A stretch of 64,000 nucleotides of DNA from Actinomycetospora straminea (GCF_028737255.1 NZ_JAQZAN010000016.1:94936-158935); one strand, 5' to 3'. Shown: positions 25,797 through 34,321, numbered from the stretch's first letter. Notes: generated from the letters alone by a model not told the origin. Numbers and translations: made by a program.

Positions 25797-26246
25797 CTAC
25801 CAGACCTTGTACGGCAGGAACTTGCCGTTGAACGTCAGCTTCACCCGGTCGCCCTGGGGATCCTCGACGCGTTCGAAGTCGAGGGTGAAGTCGATGGCGC
25901 TCATGATGCCGTCGCCGAACTCCTCGCGGATGAGCTCGTGGATGCTCGTCCCGTAGACCTGCAGGGCCTCCTGGAGCCGGTAGGTCACCGGCTCGGTCGG
26001 GTCGAGGGCGACGTCGCCACGCACCGGCGGCAGGGTCAGGGCGTCGACGGTGTCCTCGTCGAGGTCGAGCAGGTCGCCGATCGTCCTGGCCTGTCCGGCG
26101 TCGAGCGGCTGCTGCCCGAGCAGCGCCGACGTCGTCCACACCAGCGACCGGTCCAGCGCCTTCGCGAGGTCGGCCCAGCTGACGCCGCGGGCCTCCTTCG
26201 CGCGCACGATGTCGCGGCCGGCCTCGAGTCGGGTCGTGTCCGTCAT
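25797..26246 (-). CDS. cynS: cyanate hydratase (cyanase)
   Basis: This 149-residue enzyme converts cyanate and bicarbonate to ammonia and CO2. Its length and both domains are normal: an N-terminal repressor-like helical domain and the C-terminal catalytic dimerisation domain. The catalytic residues are all present as Arg 90, Glu 93 and Ser 116, with the same spacing as Arg96/Glu99/Ser122 of the E. coli enzyme. The ATG has purine-rich GGAG just upstream. It follows menC by 47 bp on the same strand and could share its transcript. With the Nit1C operon and narK it adds to a nitrogen-scavenging region. Confidence 0.95.
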   Translation of the reverse strand: MTDTTRLEAGRDIVRAKEARGVSWADLAKALDRSLVWTTSALLGQQPLDAGQARTIGDLLDLDEDTVDALTLPPVRGDVALDPTEPVTYRLQEALQVYGTSIHELIREEFGDGIMSAIDFTLDFERVEDPQGDRVKLTFNGKFLPYKVW

Positions 26247-26293
26247 CTCCGCGTGCTCCTCACTCCTGCGGTGGTCGCCGGACGACGCTGTCC

Positions 26294-27259
26294 TCAGCTC
26301 TCGTGTGCCTGTACCCGGGCCAGCCGCGCGGTCCACCAGTCGCGGGTCGCGGGTTCCGCGGCGTACCGGGCGAGCAGGCCGGGGTCGGGCCGTGGCGGGC
26401 GTCGCGGGACGTCGAGGACCCCGGCGACGGGGTGCAGCGGGGTGGCGACGACGTCGCCGGCGAGCAGGTCCGCGGTGCCCAGCCCGCAGGCGTACGGCAG
26501 CTCCGGCAGCGCCCCGGCGAGCGCGAGACCCGCCGCCAGGCCCACCGAGCTCTCCACCGCCGAGGACACGACGCACGGCAGCCCGATCTCCTCGGCCACC
26601 CGCAGCGCCGCGCGCACCCCGCCGAGCGGCGCGACCTTGAGCACCGCGACGTCGGCCGCCCCGGCGCGCGCGACGCGCAGCGGGTCCTCCGCGCGGCGGA
26701 TCGACTCGTCGGCGGCCACCGGCACGTCGACGCGGCGCCGCACCGCGGCCAGCTCGTCGACCGACGCGCACGGCTGCTCGACGTACTCCAGCCCGCCCGC
26801 GGCCCGCGCCAGCGCCGTGATCGCCGCGACGGCGCCGTCGACGTCCCACCCGCCGTTCGCGTCCACCCGCACCCGGCCGTCCGGGCCCAGCGCGTCGCGG
26901 ACGGCCTCGACGCGGGCGAGGTCCTCGGCCGAGGTCCGAGCAGGGTCCTGCCCCTTCTCGGCCACCTTGACCTTGGCCGTCCGCGCGCCGGACTCGCGCA
27001 CGATCCGGTGCGCCTGCTCGGGCCCGACGGCCGGCACGGTGGTGTTGACCTCGACCCGCTCGCGCACCGGCGCCGGCCAGCCCTCGTGCGCGGCCTCGCG
27101 CGCGCAGCGCCACCACGCGAGCGCCTCCGCGTCGTCGTACTCGACGAACGGGCAGAACTCGCCCCAGCCTGCCGGGCCCTCGACCAGTGCGGTCTCGCGC
27201 GTCGTGATCCCCCGGAACCGGGTGCGCATCGGCAGCGCGACCACGGAGACGCCGCTCAC
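26294..27259 (-). CDS. menC: o-succinylbenzoate synthase
   Basis: This 321-residue enolase-superfamily enzyme dehydrates SHCHC to o-succinylbenzoate in menaquinone synthesis. The catalytic KxK is in RTAKVKVAEKG, the metal ligands are in VRVDANGGWD, GLEYVEQP and VAADES, and the second Lys is in VAVLKVAPLGG. The GTG start has no Shine-Dalgarno sequence, but TAGGGT lies 7 bp upstream, so translation is probably leaderless. It is divergent from menE, with only 18 bp between the two start codons. Confidence 0.92.
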   Translation of the reverse strand: MSGVSVVALPMRTRFRGITTRETALVEGPAGWGEFCPFVEYDDAEALAWWRCAREAAHEGWPAPVRERVEVNTTVPAVGPEQAHRIVRESGARTAKVKVAEKGQDPARTSAEDLARVEAVRDALGPDGRVRVDANGGWDVDGAVAAITALARAAGGLEYVEQPCASVDELAAVRRRVDVPVAADESIRRAEDPLRVARAGAADVAVLKVAPLGGVRAALRVAEEIGLPCVVSSAVESSVGLAAGLALAGALPELPYACGLGTADLLAGDVVATPLHPVAGVLDVPRRPPRPDPGLLARYAAEPATRDWWTARLARVQAHES

Positions 27260-27265
27260 CGCACC

Positions 27266-27272
27266 TACCCTA
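27266..27272. promoter_or_regulatory. symmetric bidirectional -10 element between menC and menE
   Basis: The heptamer TACCCTA reads as TACCCT on the plus strand and TAGGGT on the minus strand, both matching the actinobacterial TAnnnT -10. menE starts 6 bp after it on the plus strand and menC 7 bp after it on the minus strand. Both mRNAs are therefore predicted to begin at their start codon. Confidence 0.6.
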
Positions 27273-27277
27273 GATCG

Positions 27278-28480
27278 GTGCGCGCCGTGGAGCCGGTCCC
27301 GACCGACGGGAGCCCGCGGGCCGCCACCCGCCTCGGCGAGCTCGCGGCCGCCGCGCTCGACGGCGAGGGTCCCGCGGTGCTGCCGACCGGTCCGGGCGAG
27401 CCCGCCCCGGCCGCGGCGCTGACCGCCCCCGTCGACGACGACGTGGCGGCCATCGTCACGACCACGGGCTCCACCGGCGACGCCAAGGCCGTGCTGCTCC
27501 CGGCCACCGCGCTGCGTGCCTCGGCGGACGCGACCCACCGGCGGATCGGCCCGCCCGGACGCTGGCTGCTCGCTCTCCCCGCCCACCACGTCGCGGGCCT
27601 GCAGGTGCTGCTGCGCTCGGCGCACGCCGGGCAGCCCGCGGCGGCCATGGACCTGCGGGACGGGTTCCGCCCCGACGCCTTCGTGGCGCTCGCGGGTGGG
27701 GCCGGCGCCGCCTACACCTCGCTCGTCCCCACCCAGCTCGGGCGCCTGCTCGACGCGGGCGGCGCCGCGCTCGCCGCGCTGCGGTCGTTCACCGCGGTGC
27801 TGCTCGGCGGGGCCGCCGCCGACACCGCGCTGCTGGAGCGGGCCCGGGCGGCGGGGGTCCCGGTCGTCACCACGTACGGCATGAGCGAGACCTGCGGCGG
27901 CTGCGTCTACGACGGCCGCCCGCTCGACGGCGTCACCGTCGACCTGGAGCCCGACGGGCGCATCGTGCTCGGCGGGGCGACGGTCGCGGCGGGCTACCGG
28001 GGCGCGGTGTCCGACGTCGACCGGGCGGCGTTCACCGGTGACCGCCGCTTCCGCACCAACGAACTCGGGGCCTGGTCCCCCGACGGGCGCCTCGCGGTCC
28101 TGGGGCGCGCCGACGACGTCATCGTCACCGGCGGCGAGAACGTCGCCCCCGCGTCCGTCGAGCGCGCCCTGCTCGCCCAGGCCGGGGTGCGCGAGGCGTG
28201 CGTCGTCGGGGTGCCCGACCCGGAGTGGGGCGCGCGCGTCGTCGCGGCCGTCGTCGGGGACGGGCTCGACGGCGAGGCGCTGCGCGCGGCGGTCGCCCCG
28301 GGTCTCGGGCGGGCGGCGCCGCGGGCGGTGGCGGTGCTCGACGCCCTGCCGCTGCGCGGGATCGGCAAGCCCGACCGCGCGGCGCTGCGGGCCTACCTGG
28401 CCCGCGCCTTCGGCGGCCCCTTCGGCGGCTCCTTCGGCGGCTCCTTCGGCGGCCCCTTCGGCGGCAAGGACCGCACGTAG
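27278..28480 (+). CDS. menE: o-succinylbenzoate-CoA ligase
   Basis: This protein of about 400 residues is an ANL-superfamily ligase activating o-succinylbenzoate with ATP and CoA. The AMP-binding P-loop is TTTGSTGDAKAV, the adenine motif is VTTYGMSETCGG, and the hinge region is LGRADDVIVTGGENV; the catalytic Lys is in RGIGKPDR. It is shorter than many ANL enzymes, as is usual for actinobacterial MenE. The C-terminus ends in a Phe-Gly-Gly-(Pro/Ser) repeat coded by five 12-bp tandem units and overlaps the opposite TfoX-like gene by 88 bp. The GTG start at 27278 is leaderless-type; a GTG three codons on is possible. Confidence 0.9.
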   Translation: MRAVEPVPTDGSPRAATRLGELAAAALDGEGPAVLPTGPGEPAPAAALTAPVDDDVAAIVTTTGSTGDAKAVLLPATALRASADATHRRIGPPGRWLLALPAHHVAGLQVLLRSAHAGQPAAAMDLRDGFRPDAFVALAGGAGAAYTSLVPTQLGRLLDAGGAALAALRSFTAVLLGGAAADTALLERARAAGVPVVTTYGMSETCGGCVYDGRPLDGVTVDLEPDGRIVLGGATVAAGYRGAVSDVDRAAFTGDRRFRTNELGAWSPDGRLAVLGRADDVIVTGGENVAPASVERALLAQAGVREACVVGVPDPEWGARVVAAVVGDGLDGEALRAAVAPGLGRAAPRAVAVLDALPLRGIGKPDRAALRAYLARAFGGPFGGSFGGSFGGPFGGKDRT

Positions 28481-28779
28481 GCGACGCCCTCGTCGACCCA
28501 GCCCCGCAGCGCGGCGTCGTCGAGCTCGCCCTCGACGTCGAGCCAGCCCGTCAACCGGCGCCCGTTCATCTCCATGGGGCTGGCGCCGGGACGCTCGAGC
28601 AGCGCCGCGGCGCGCGCCGGGTCGATGCGGACCATGAGCACGCCCCGGCTGCTCGCGCACACGGCCATGTGCCCGCCGAGCAGGAACGCCTGGCCGCCGA
28701 ACATCCGCTTCTCGGTGAGATCGTCGTGCGCGGCGAGCAGGGCGCGCAGCCGCTCGGCGAGCTCGGTGTCGTGGGCCAC
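28393..28779 (-). CDS. TfoX N-terminal-domain protein
   Basis: This 128-residue protein carries the TfoX N-terminal domain, recognisable by KRMFGGQAFLLGGHMAVCAS and the later DxxGWVDEGVAYVRSLP. In enterobacteria TfoX promotes competence; in actinobacteria these short proteins have no defined role. The tail is a Pro-Pro-Lys-Gly/Glu repeat that comes from reading the antisense strand of the 12-bp repeat at the end of menE. The GTG start has CATACT six bases upstream and no Shine-Dalgarno sequence. It is convergent with menE. Confidence 0.82.
   Translation of the reverse strand: MAHDTELAERLRALLAAHDDLTEKRMFGGQAFLLGGHMAVCASSRGVLMVRIDPARAAALLERPGASPMEMNGRRLTGWLDVEGELDDAALRGWVDEGVAYVRSLPPKGPPKEPPKEPPKGPPKARAR
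28409..28468 (+). repeat. five 12-bp tandem repeats coding in both strands
   Basis: The unit TTCGGCGGCYCC occurs five times without gaps, the last unit ending AAG. It encodes Phe-Gly-Gly-Pro/Ser in menE and Pro-Pro-Lys-Gly/Glu in the opposite TfoX-like gene. Both frames stay open because the unit length is a multiple of three. Confidence 0.9.
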
Positions 28780-28805
28780 GGGCGGAGTATGGCGAGCTTC
28801 GTGCC

Positions 28806-28844
28806 CGACGTCACCGCTCGACGTCAGCGCTCGACGTCACCGTT
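28806..28844. repeat. three 13-bp tandem repeats at the tetR stop codon
   Basis: The unit CGACGTCASCGYT occurs three times and contains the stop codon of the TetR gene in its second copy. Because 13 is not a multiple of three, extra copies would put stop codons in other frames. Each unit contains the palindrome GACGTC. Confidence 0.8.
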
Positions 28845-29537
28845 CGGGCCGCGCAGCGCGCTCGTCATGGCCGACTCGAGGTGGCTGATGTCCTCGCGCA
28901 GCAGCGCCAGCGCCGCCCACGGGCCGGCCTCGACCTGTCGGCCCTCGTGCCGGCGGACACCGGAGAGCGCGACGTCCACCAGCACGTCGGCCACCGCCTC
29001 GGCGTCGCCGTCGTGGTCCGGGCGGTACCACCAGGCCACCCAGTTCGCGGTGCCGAGCATCGCGAGGGCGACCGTCCGCGCCGGCAGGGGCCGGAAGTGC
29101 CCCGCCGCCACGGCCGCCTCGATCATGCCCGTGAGCAGCTGCAGCACGCGGCGCCGGGCCGCGCGGTGCACCTCGGCGATCTCCTCGGGCAGGTCGGGCT
29201 CGCTGCGGTCGAGCAGCCGGAAGCGCGACGTGTGGTGGGCGTTGTTGACGATGATGCGCCGCAGCGCGAGCTCGACGCGCTCGCCGGCGTCGTGGTCCTC
29301 CCGCGCCGCGGACTCCTCGAGGATCTCCACCACGCGCTCGAGCACGTCGCGGACCAGCGCGGCGAGGATCTCCTCCTTGTTGCTGACGTAGTGGTACAGC
29401 GCGGGCCGGCTGACGCCCATGGCGTCGGCGATGTCCTGGAACGACGTGTTCGCGTAGCCCTTCGTCGCGAACAGCCGGCCCGCGTGCTCCAGCAGCTCGT
29501 CGGCCACCAGCCGTCGGCGGCTCTGTTGCCGTGCCAT
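28824..29537 (-). CDS. TetR family regulator of the aromatic-acid operon
   Basis: This 237-residue TetR-type repressor has its helix-turn-helix in residues about 12-58, with TSFQDIADAMGVSRPALYHYVSNKEEIL as the recognition region (shown in family layout). The C-terminal ligand domain contains NNAHHTSRFRLLDRSEPDLP, seen in TetR proteins near CoA-ester degradation genes. It is the last gene of the run transporter, ligase, hydroxylase, tetR, 55 bp after the hydroxylase, so it is probably autoregulated. The paired operators at 34322-34351 in front of the run are the likely targets. The ATG with a G-rich upstream is preferred over an upstream GTG-type extension. Confidence 0.85.
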   Translation of the reverse strand: MARQQSRRRLVADELLEHAGRLFATKGYANTSFQDIADAMGVSRPALYHYVSNKEEILAALVRDVLERVVEILEESAAREDHDAGERVELALRRIIVNNAHHTSRFRLLDRSEPDLPEEIAEVHRAARRRVLQLLTGMIEAAVAAGHFRPLPARTVALAMLGTANWVAWWYRPDHDGDAEAVADVLVDVALSGVRRHEGRQVEAGPWAALALLREDISHLESAMTSALRGPNGDVER

Positions 29538-29592
29538 CCCCACCCCCGGCGCCGCTCGACCCTGGTCCCGCCCCATCGTGCCCGTCGGCGCC

Positions 29593-31161
29593 CTACCCCG
29601 CGCAGACGAGGTCGGTGCGCCCGGCCACGAGGCCGGCGGCGAGGTCGCCGAGCGTGTCCGGCGGCCCCTCGACGACGACCAGCGCGCCGGTCTCCTCGCG
29701 GAGCCGCTCGCCGACGTCGAGGCGGGTGAGGACGGCGCCGCGCGCCGCGGGGCCGGTCAGCCAGAACCCGCGCCACCCGCGCTGGGCGAGGTCGTGCAGC
29801 CGCTTGACCAGGGCGTCGCCGTCGGCGCTCCACGGGTCGTCGAGCTCGACCGCCACGCGGGCCAGGTCGCCGACGGTGTCCCCCGGCGGCGTGGACAGCC
29901 GCTCCCGCTCGGCGGGGTCGAGCAGGCGGCCGGGCCACCGCCGACCACCGTGGTCGAGCGGCCGGTCGAGCACCCAGGCGGGGAGGTCGTCGGGCAGGGT
30001 CTCGACGGCGGTCCCGGCGTAGGCCGCCAGCCCCCGGCGCACGACGTCCGGGCTGGTGCCCGCGAAGCGCGTGAGGTCGACGTTCCCGGTGCGGGTCATG
30101 TAGGCGACCATCAGCTGGTCGACGGGCAGGTGCGTGCGCTGCGGGAACGAGTCCCACCACAGCCGGCTGCGGCGCGAGAGCTCCTGGAGGCGTGCCACCT
30201 GGGGCCGGCGCTCCGCCTCGTAGCTCCGCAGCGCGGACGGCAGGTCGTCGGCGGCGTCGACCGCGCGGACCAGCGCGATCGCGTCCTCCATCGCCAGCTT
30301 GGTGCCCGATCCGACCGAGTAGTGCGCGGTGTGCGCGGCGTCGCCGAGCAGCACGACGTTGCCGTGGGTCCACCGCTCGCAGTGCACGGTGCGGAAGCGC
30401 AGCCAGCGGGTGCGGTTGCCGATGAGGCGGTGCCCACCGAGCCGGTCGGCGAACGCGTCCGACAGGTAGTCCAGCGACGCGGTGTCCGACGCGTCGAGCG
30501 GCGTCTCGTCGGTCGACGCGTCGAACCCGGCGGCCCGCCAGGTCGCCTCGTCGGTCTCGACGAGGAAGGTGCTGCGCCCCTCGGCGTACGGGTACGCGTG
30601 CGTGACGAACGTGCCGTGCGCGGTGGTGGCGGGCGCGAAGATCGCCGTGTCGAGGGCGACGTCGACGCCGGCCCAGAGGTACAGCCCGCCGGCGACGTCC
30701 ACGTGCGCGCCGAGCTCGTCGGCCAGCGTGGTGCGGGTGCGGCTGTTGACGCCGTCGGCCGCGATCACCAGGTCGGCGTCCTGATCCTCGACCCCGACCC
30801 GGCTCCCGTGCTCGATCTCGACGCCCGCGGCCCGCGCGTGGCGGGTGAGGATCGCCAGAAGCTCCGGGCGCGCGATGCCGATGAGCGCGCCGTTGTGGAC
30901 GCGCGCCTCCCGGTCGCCGACGAGCATCCGCATGTCGTGCGGGCGCCCGGAGGCCAGCACGTCCGCGAGCGTCGCCGGGTCGGCGGCCTCGAGGTTGCGC
31001 TGGGTCCGCGCGGCGATCGCGACACCGAACCCGAAGGTCGTCGCCGGCGTCGACTGCTCGTGCACGACGACCCGTGCCGCGGGGTGGGCGAGCTTGAGCA
31101 GGCGCGCGGCGTACAGGCCGGCGGGACCGCCGCCGAGCACCGCGACGCTGTCCACGTTCAC
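29593..31161 (-). CDS. FAD-dependent aryl-CoA (salicylyl-CoA-like) hydroxylase
   Basis: This 522-residue flavoprotein monooxygenase has the Rossmann motif LGGGPAGLYAARLLK at the N-terminus, ADLVIAADGVNSRTR in the middle and VVLLGDAAHTAHYSVGSGTK, which binds the FAD ribityl chain. The overall pattern, including the TTFGFGVAIAARTQRNLE region, is that of aryl-CoA hydroxylases such as salicylyl-CoA 5-hydroxylase (SdgC) and anthraniloyl-CoA monooxygenase. It lacks the flavin-reductase extension found in longer members. Its GTG overlaps the stop of the aryl-acid ligase as GTGA, so hydroxylation of the activated acid is the likely next step. The exact acid is inferred. Confidence 0.82.
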   Translation of the reverse strand: MNVDSVAVLGGGPAGLYAARLLKLAHPAARVVVHEQSTPATTFGFGVAIAARTQRNLEAADPATLADVLASGRPHDMRMLVGDREARVHNGALIGIARPELLAILTRHARAAGVEIEHGSRVGVEDQDADLVIAADGVNSRTRTTLADELGAHVDVAGGLYLWAGVDVALDTAIFAPATTAHGTFVTHAYPYAEGRSTFLVETDEATWRAAGFDASTDETPLDASDTASLDYLSDAFADRLGGHRLIGNRTRWLRFRTVHCERWTHGNVVLLGDAAHTAHYSVGSGTKLAMEDAIALVRAVDAADDLPSALRSYEAERRPQVARLQELSRRSRLWWDSFPQRTHLPVDQLMVAYMTRTGNVDLTRFAGTSPDVVRRGLAAYAGTAVETLPDDLPAWVLDRPLDHGGRRWPGRLLDPAERERLSTPPGDTVGDLARVAVELDDPWSADGDALVKRLHDLAQRGWRGFWLTGPAARGAVLTRLDVGERLREETGALVVVEGPPDTLGDLAAGLVAGRTDLVCAG

Positions 31162-32894
31162 GACGGGCTCCCCTCGTGCTCGAGCTTGGCGGCGATGTCG
31201 GCGCGCAGGTCCTTCTTCGAGACCTTGCCGACCGAGGTCAGCGGGAACGCCGCGACGGCCTCGACCCGCTCCGGCAGCTTGAACCGGGCGAGGCCCTGGT
31301 CCAGCAGGAAGGCGGTGAGCTCGTCGAGCGTCGGCGCCGCCGTGCCCGCCGGCACCACGTAGGCGCAGAGGCGCTCGCCGAGCACGGCGTCGGGCATGGC
31401 GACGAGCGCGGCGCCGTGGACGGCCGGGTGGCGCACGAGCAGCTCCTCGACCTCCTCCGCGTGGATCTTCTCGGCCCCGCGGTTGATGACGTCCTTGATG
31501 CGCCCGTCGATCGCGTAGTACGGGACGCCGTCGACGACGTGGCGCGTGACCAGGTCGCCGGTGCGGTAGAAGCCGTCGGCGGTGAAGGCGTTCCTGTTGT
31601 GCGCTTCGGCCCGGTGGTAGCCCGGGATCGTGTACGGGCCGCGGCAGGCCATCTCGCCCAGCTCGCCGTCGGCCACCTCGTCGTCGGTGCCGACGTCGAG
31701 CACGCGCACCTCGTCGGCGGGCGAGATCGGCGTGCCGACGGTGTGCCGGCGGACCCAGAGCGGGCTCTCCGGCGGCGTGTACAGGAACATCCCCTCGGCC
31801 ATGCCGAACATCTGCTGGGTCGGGATGCCCAGCTCGGCCTCGAGGCGGTCGAGCAGCTCCACCGACGGGCGCTGCCCGCCGAGGGCGAACCGCCGGAGGC
31901 TGCCGAGGTCGGTGTCGCGGGCGCGCGGGTGGTCGAGCAGGCGGATCGCGACGGCGGGCGGCACGACGGGCACGACGGTGACGCGCTCGCGCTCGACCAG
32001 CGCCAGCACCGTCTCGGCGTCCGCGCCGGGTGCGAGCACGAAGGTGCCGCCCGTGAGGTGCGCCGGCTGCAGGGCCGCGGCGATCCCGGCGTTGTGCATG
32101 ATCGGCAGCGGGTGCATCACCACCGAGTCCTCGTCGAGCTCGAGCGCGTGTGCCCAGGCCAGGGAGTTGTAGGCGTACTCGTGGTGGCGCCGCGGGGCGA
32201 CCTTCGGCAGGCCCGTCGTCCCCCCGGAGAGCTGGAAGGCGACGACGTCGTCGGGGTCGAGGTCCGGGAGCGCCGCGGCCTCCGCCGCCAGGAGGTCGTC
32301 GAACGCGACCGCCCCCGCCGGCGCCGGTCCGCGGACGACGATCAGCGTGTCCAGCCCGTCGACGGTCTCCTGCAGGCGCTGCCCCTCGGCGACCAGGTCA
32401 CGGCGTGGGACGTCGGCCTGCACGAGGTGGCCCCGCGCGCCGGTGTGCTCGACGAGCAGGCCGATCTCGCGCACGCCGTGCTGGGGCAGCGTGCAGACCG
32501 GCACGATGCCCGCCTTGACCGCGCCGTAGTAGGCGACGACGGTCTCGGCGACGTTGCCGAGCTGCACCATCACCCGGTCGCCCGGGCGCAGGGTGGTGCG
32601 CGTCAGCAGCCCCGCCGCGACGGCGTCGCTCGCGGCGTCGAGGTCGCGGTAGGTCCAGCGGGACTCCGGGGTGACGAGCGCGGGGGGCTCGGGCCGGCGG
32701 CGCGCGACGGCGCGCAGGACCTCACCGAGGGGCTTCGTGCCCCAGTGGCCCTCGCGGCGGTAGCGGTCCGCGAGCTCGGGGCGGAAGGCCGGGGACAGCG
32801 GGGCCGTCCTCGGTGCTGACGCTGCTGCTGACGCTGCTGCTGGCGGTGGCGCTGACGGGGCTTGCGGTGCCGTCGGGGCGGTCTCGACCGTCAT
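31158..32894 (-). CDS. aryl-acid AMP ligase (SdgA/DhbE type)
   Basis: This 578-residue ANL ligase should adenylate an aromatic acid such as salicylate. The P-loop is FQLSGGTTGLPKVAPR, the aryl-pocket segment PLPIMHNAGIAAALQP has the His-Asn pair typical of 2,3-dihydroxybenzoate and salicylate ligases, the adenine motif is QQMFGMAEG, and the A8 hinge is DGRIKDVINRGAEKI. The Lys is in LTSVGKVSKKDLR. The N-terminal 30 residues are Ala/Pro-rich and disordered. A very strong GGAGGAG precedes the ATG. There is no carrier protein or siderophore gene nearby, so degradation is more likely than siderophore synthesis. Confidence 0.85.
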   Translation of the reverse strand: MTVETAPTAPQAPSAPPPAAASAAASAPRTAPLSPAFRPELADRYRREGHWGTKPLGEVLRAVARRRPEPPALVTPESRWTYRDLDAASDAVAAGLLTRTTLRPGDRVMVQLGNVAETVVAYYGAVKAGIVPVCTLPQHGVREIGLLVEHTGARGHLVQADVPRRDLVAEGQRLQETVDGLDTLIVVRGPAPAGAVAFDDLLAAEAAALPDLDPDDVVAFQLSGGTTGLPKVAPRRHHEYAYNSLAWAHALELDEDSVVMHPLPIMHNAGIAAALQPAHLTGGTFVLAPGADAETVLALVERERVTVVPVVPPAVAIRLLDHPRARDTDLGSLRRFALGGQRPSVELLDRLEAELGIPTQQMFGMAEGMFLYTPPESPLWVRRHTVGTPISPADEVRVLDVGTDDEVADGELGEMACRGPYTIPGYHRAEAHNRNAFTADGFYRTGDLVTRHVVDGVPYYAIDGRIKDVINRGAEKIHAEEVEELLVRHPAVHGAALVAMPDAVLGERLCAYVVPAGTAAPTLDELTAFLLDQGLARFKLPERVEAVAAFPLTSVGKVSKKDLRADIAAKLEHEGSPS

Positions 32895-32925
32895 GGTGGC
32901 TCCTCCTCTCGCGTCGACGCGCGTG

Positions 32926-34257
32926 TCAGGCCTGGACCCGGGTGGGGGCGGCGTCCGGGGCCGCTGGCGTGCCCCCGGCGGTGCCGTCGGCGGTGTCGTC
33001 GGTGCGCGTGGCGCGGGGCACGAGGGCGCAGGCGAGGGCGCCGAGGACCGCCACCGCCGCGAAGATCGCGACGTTGCCGCCGAGCCCGACGCCGGCCGAG
33101 AGCAGCGCCCCGCCGAGGACCGGCCCGGTCACGGCGCCGAGGCGACCGACCCCGCTGCTCACCCCGAGCGCGGTGGCGCGGTGGGAGAGCGCGTGGTGGG
33201 CGGCGACGTAGCCGTAGACGACGATCTGGTTGCCCGTGGTCGCGGCGCCAGCGACGAAGACCAGCGCGTAGAGCACCACCGTCGGCAGCGGCACGGCGAT
33301 GAGCAGCAGCGACGCCGTCGCGAGCACGAACAGCGTCGTCGCGATCCAGCGGCTGCCGAACCGGTCGGCGAGCGACGAGCCGACGAGCCCGCCGACGATC
33401 GCGCCGAGGTTGAGGACCAGCAGGAACGCCAGCGCCGAGCCCAGCGCGTAGCCGGCGCCGCGCATCAGCTGCGGGAGCCAGGTGTTGAGGCCGAAGACCA
33501 GCAGGAAGCCGCAGAAGTTGGCGACCACGAACAGCAGCGTCGCGACGGCGGCGCGTCCGCGGAAGAGGGTGCGGGTCTGTCCGCGGGCGGCCCGTCGCGC
33601 GCCGGCGACGAACCCGGGCGACTCCGGCAGCAACCACAGGGCCAGCGGGACGAGCGTGACGAGCGGCAGCGCACCCACCGCGAAGAGCACCCGGAACCCG
33701 GCCGGCTCGAGCAGGAACAGGGCGAGCAGCGCCGCGAGCACGCCGCCCAGCGGGAAGCCGCAGAGCATCAGCCCGTTGATCATGTGTCGGCGGGCGGCCG
33801 GGGCGACCTCCATGACCAGGGCGATCGCCGTCGGCGGGATGCCGCCGAAGCCGAGGCCGCCGAGGAAGCGGAAGACGCCCAGCGCGAACGGCGTCGGGGC
33901 GAGCGCGGCGAGCAGCATCATCAGCGAGAACCACGTCAGGGCGAGGATGAAGAGCCGGCGGCGGCCGAACCGGTCGGTGAGCGTGCCGGCGGTGATCGCG
34001 CCCAGGAACATGCCGAGCAGCGCGTAGCTCCCGATGGCGCCGACCTGCGCCGGGGTCATGTCCCACTCGGGGTGCGCGAGCAGCGCCGGCACCGCCGAGC
34101 CGTAGACGATCAGGTCGTAGCCGTCGAACACGATCGCGCCGAAACAGATCGCGACCGCGGCCGCCGCGCTGCGCGGCGAGAGGCGGGCGGCCGAGCCCGC
34201 GGCCGGGGGTGCGTCCGGGGCTGTCGATGCCGGGGCGGGGGATTCCGAGGACGACAC
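32926..34257 (-). CDS. AAHS-family aromatic acid:proton symporter
   Basis: This 443-residue major-facilitator protein is the first gene of the aromatic-acid operon. The first helix carries FDGYDLIVYGSAVP, the DGYD motif that marks aromatic acid porters such as PcaK and BenK, and the A-motif loop GTLTDRFGRRR follows. Twelve helices are predicted. Its product likely imports the acid activated by the next gene. The GTG start at 34257 is chosen by homology at the N-terminus; the preceding G-rich stretch is weak as a ribosome site. The ligase gene starts 31 bp after its stop. Confidence 0.87.
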   Translation of the reverse strand: MSSSESPAPASTAPDAPPAAGSAARLSPRSAAAAVAICFGAIVFDGYDLIVYGSAVPALLAHPEWDMTPAQVGAIGSYALLGMFLGAITAGTLTDRFGRRRLFILALTWFSLMMLLAALAPTPFALGVFRFLGGLGFGGIPPTAIALVMEVAPAARRHMINGLMLCGFPLGGVLAALLALFLLEPAGFRVLFAVGALPLVTLVPLALWLLPESPGFVAGARRAARGQTRTLFRGRAAVATLLFVVANFCGFLLVFGLNTWLPQLMRGAGYALGSALAFLLVLNLGAIVGGLVGSSLADRFGSRWIATTLFVLATASLLLIAVPLPTVVLYALVFVAGAATTGNQIVVYGYVAAHHALSHRATALGVSSGVGRLGAVTGPVLGGALLSAGVGLGGNVAIFAAVAVLGALACALVPRATRTDDTADGTAGGTPAAPDAAPTRVQA

Positions 34258-34321
34258 CGTCGTCTCCCTTCGTGGTGACGCCCGCGGACCGTGGCGGGCA
34301 CCACGACGGTAGGACCATCTC

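Noticed and set aside
31158..32894. Siderophore (2,3-dihydroxybenzoate) synthesis as the role of the AMP ligase
   Set aside because: No isochorismatase, carrier protein or NRPS is nearby; the coupled hydroxylase and AAHS importer point to uptake and breakdown.
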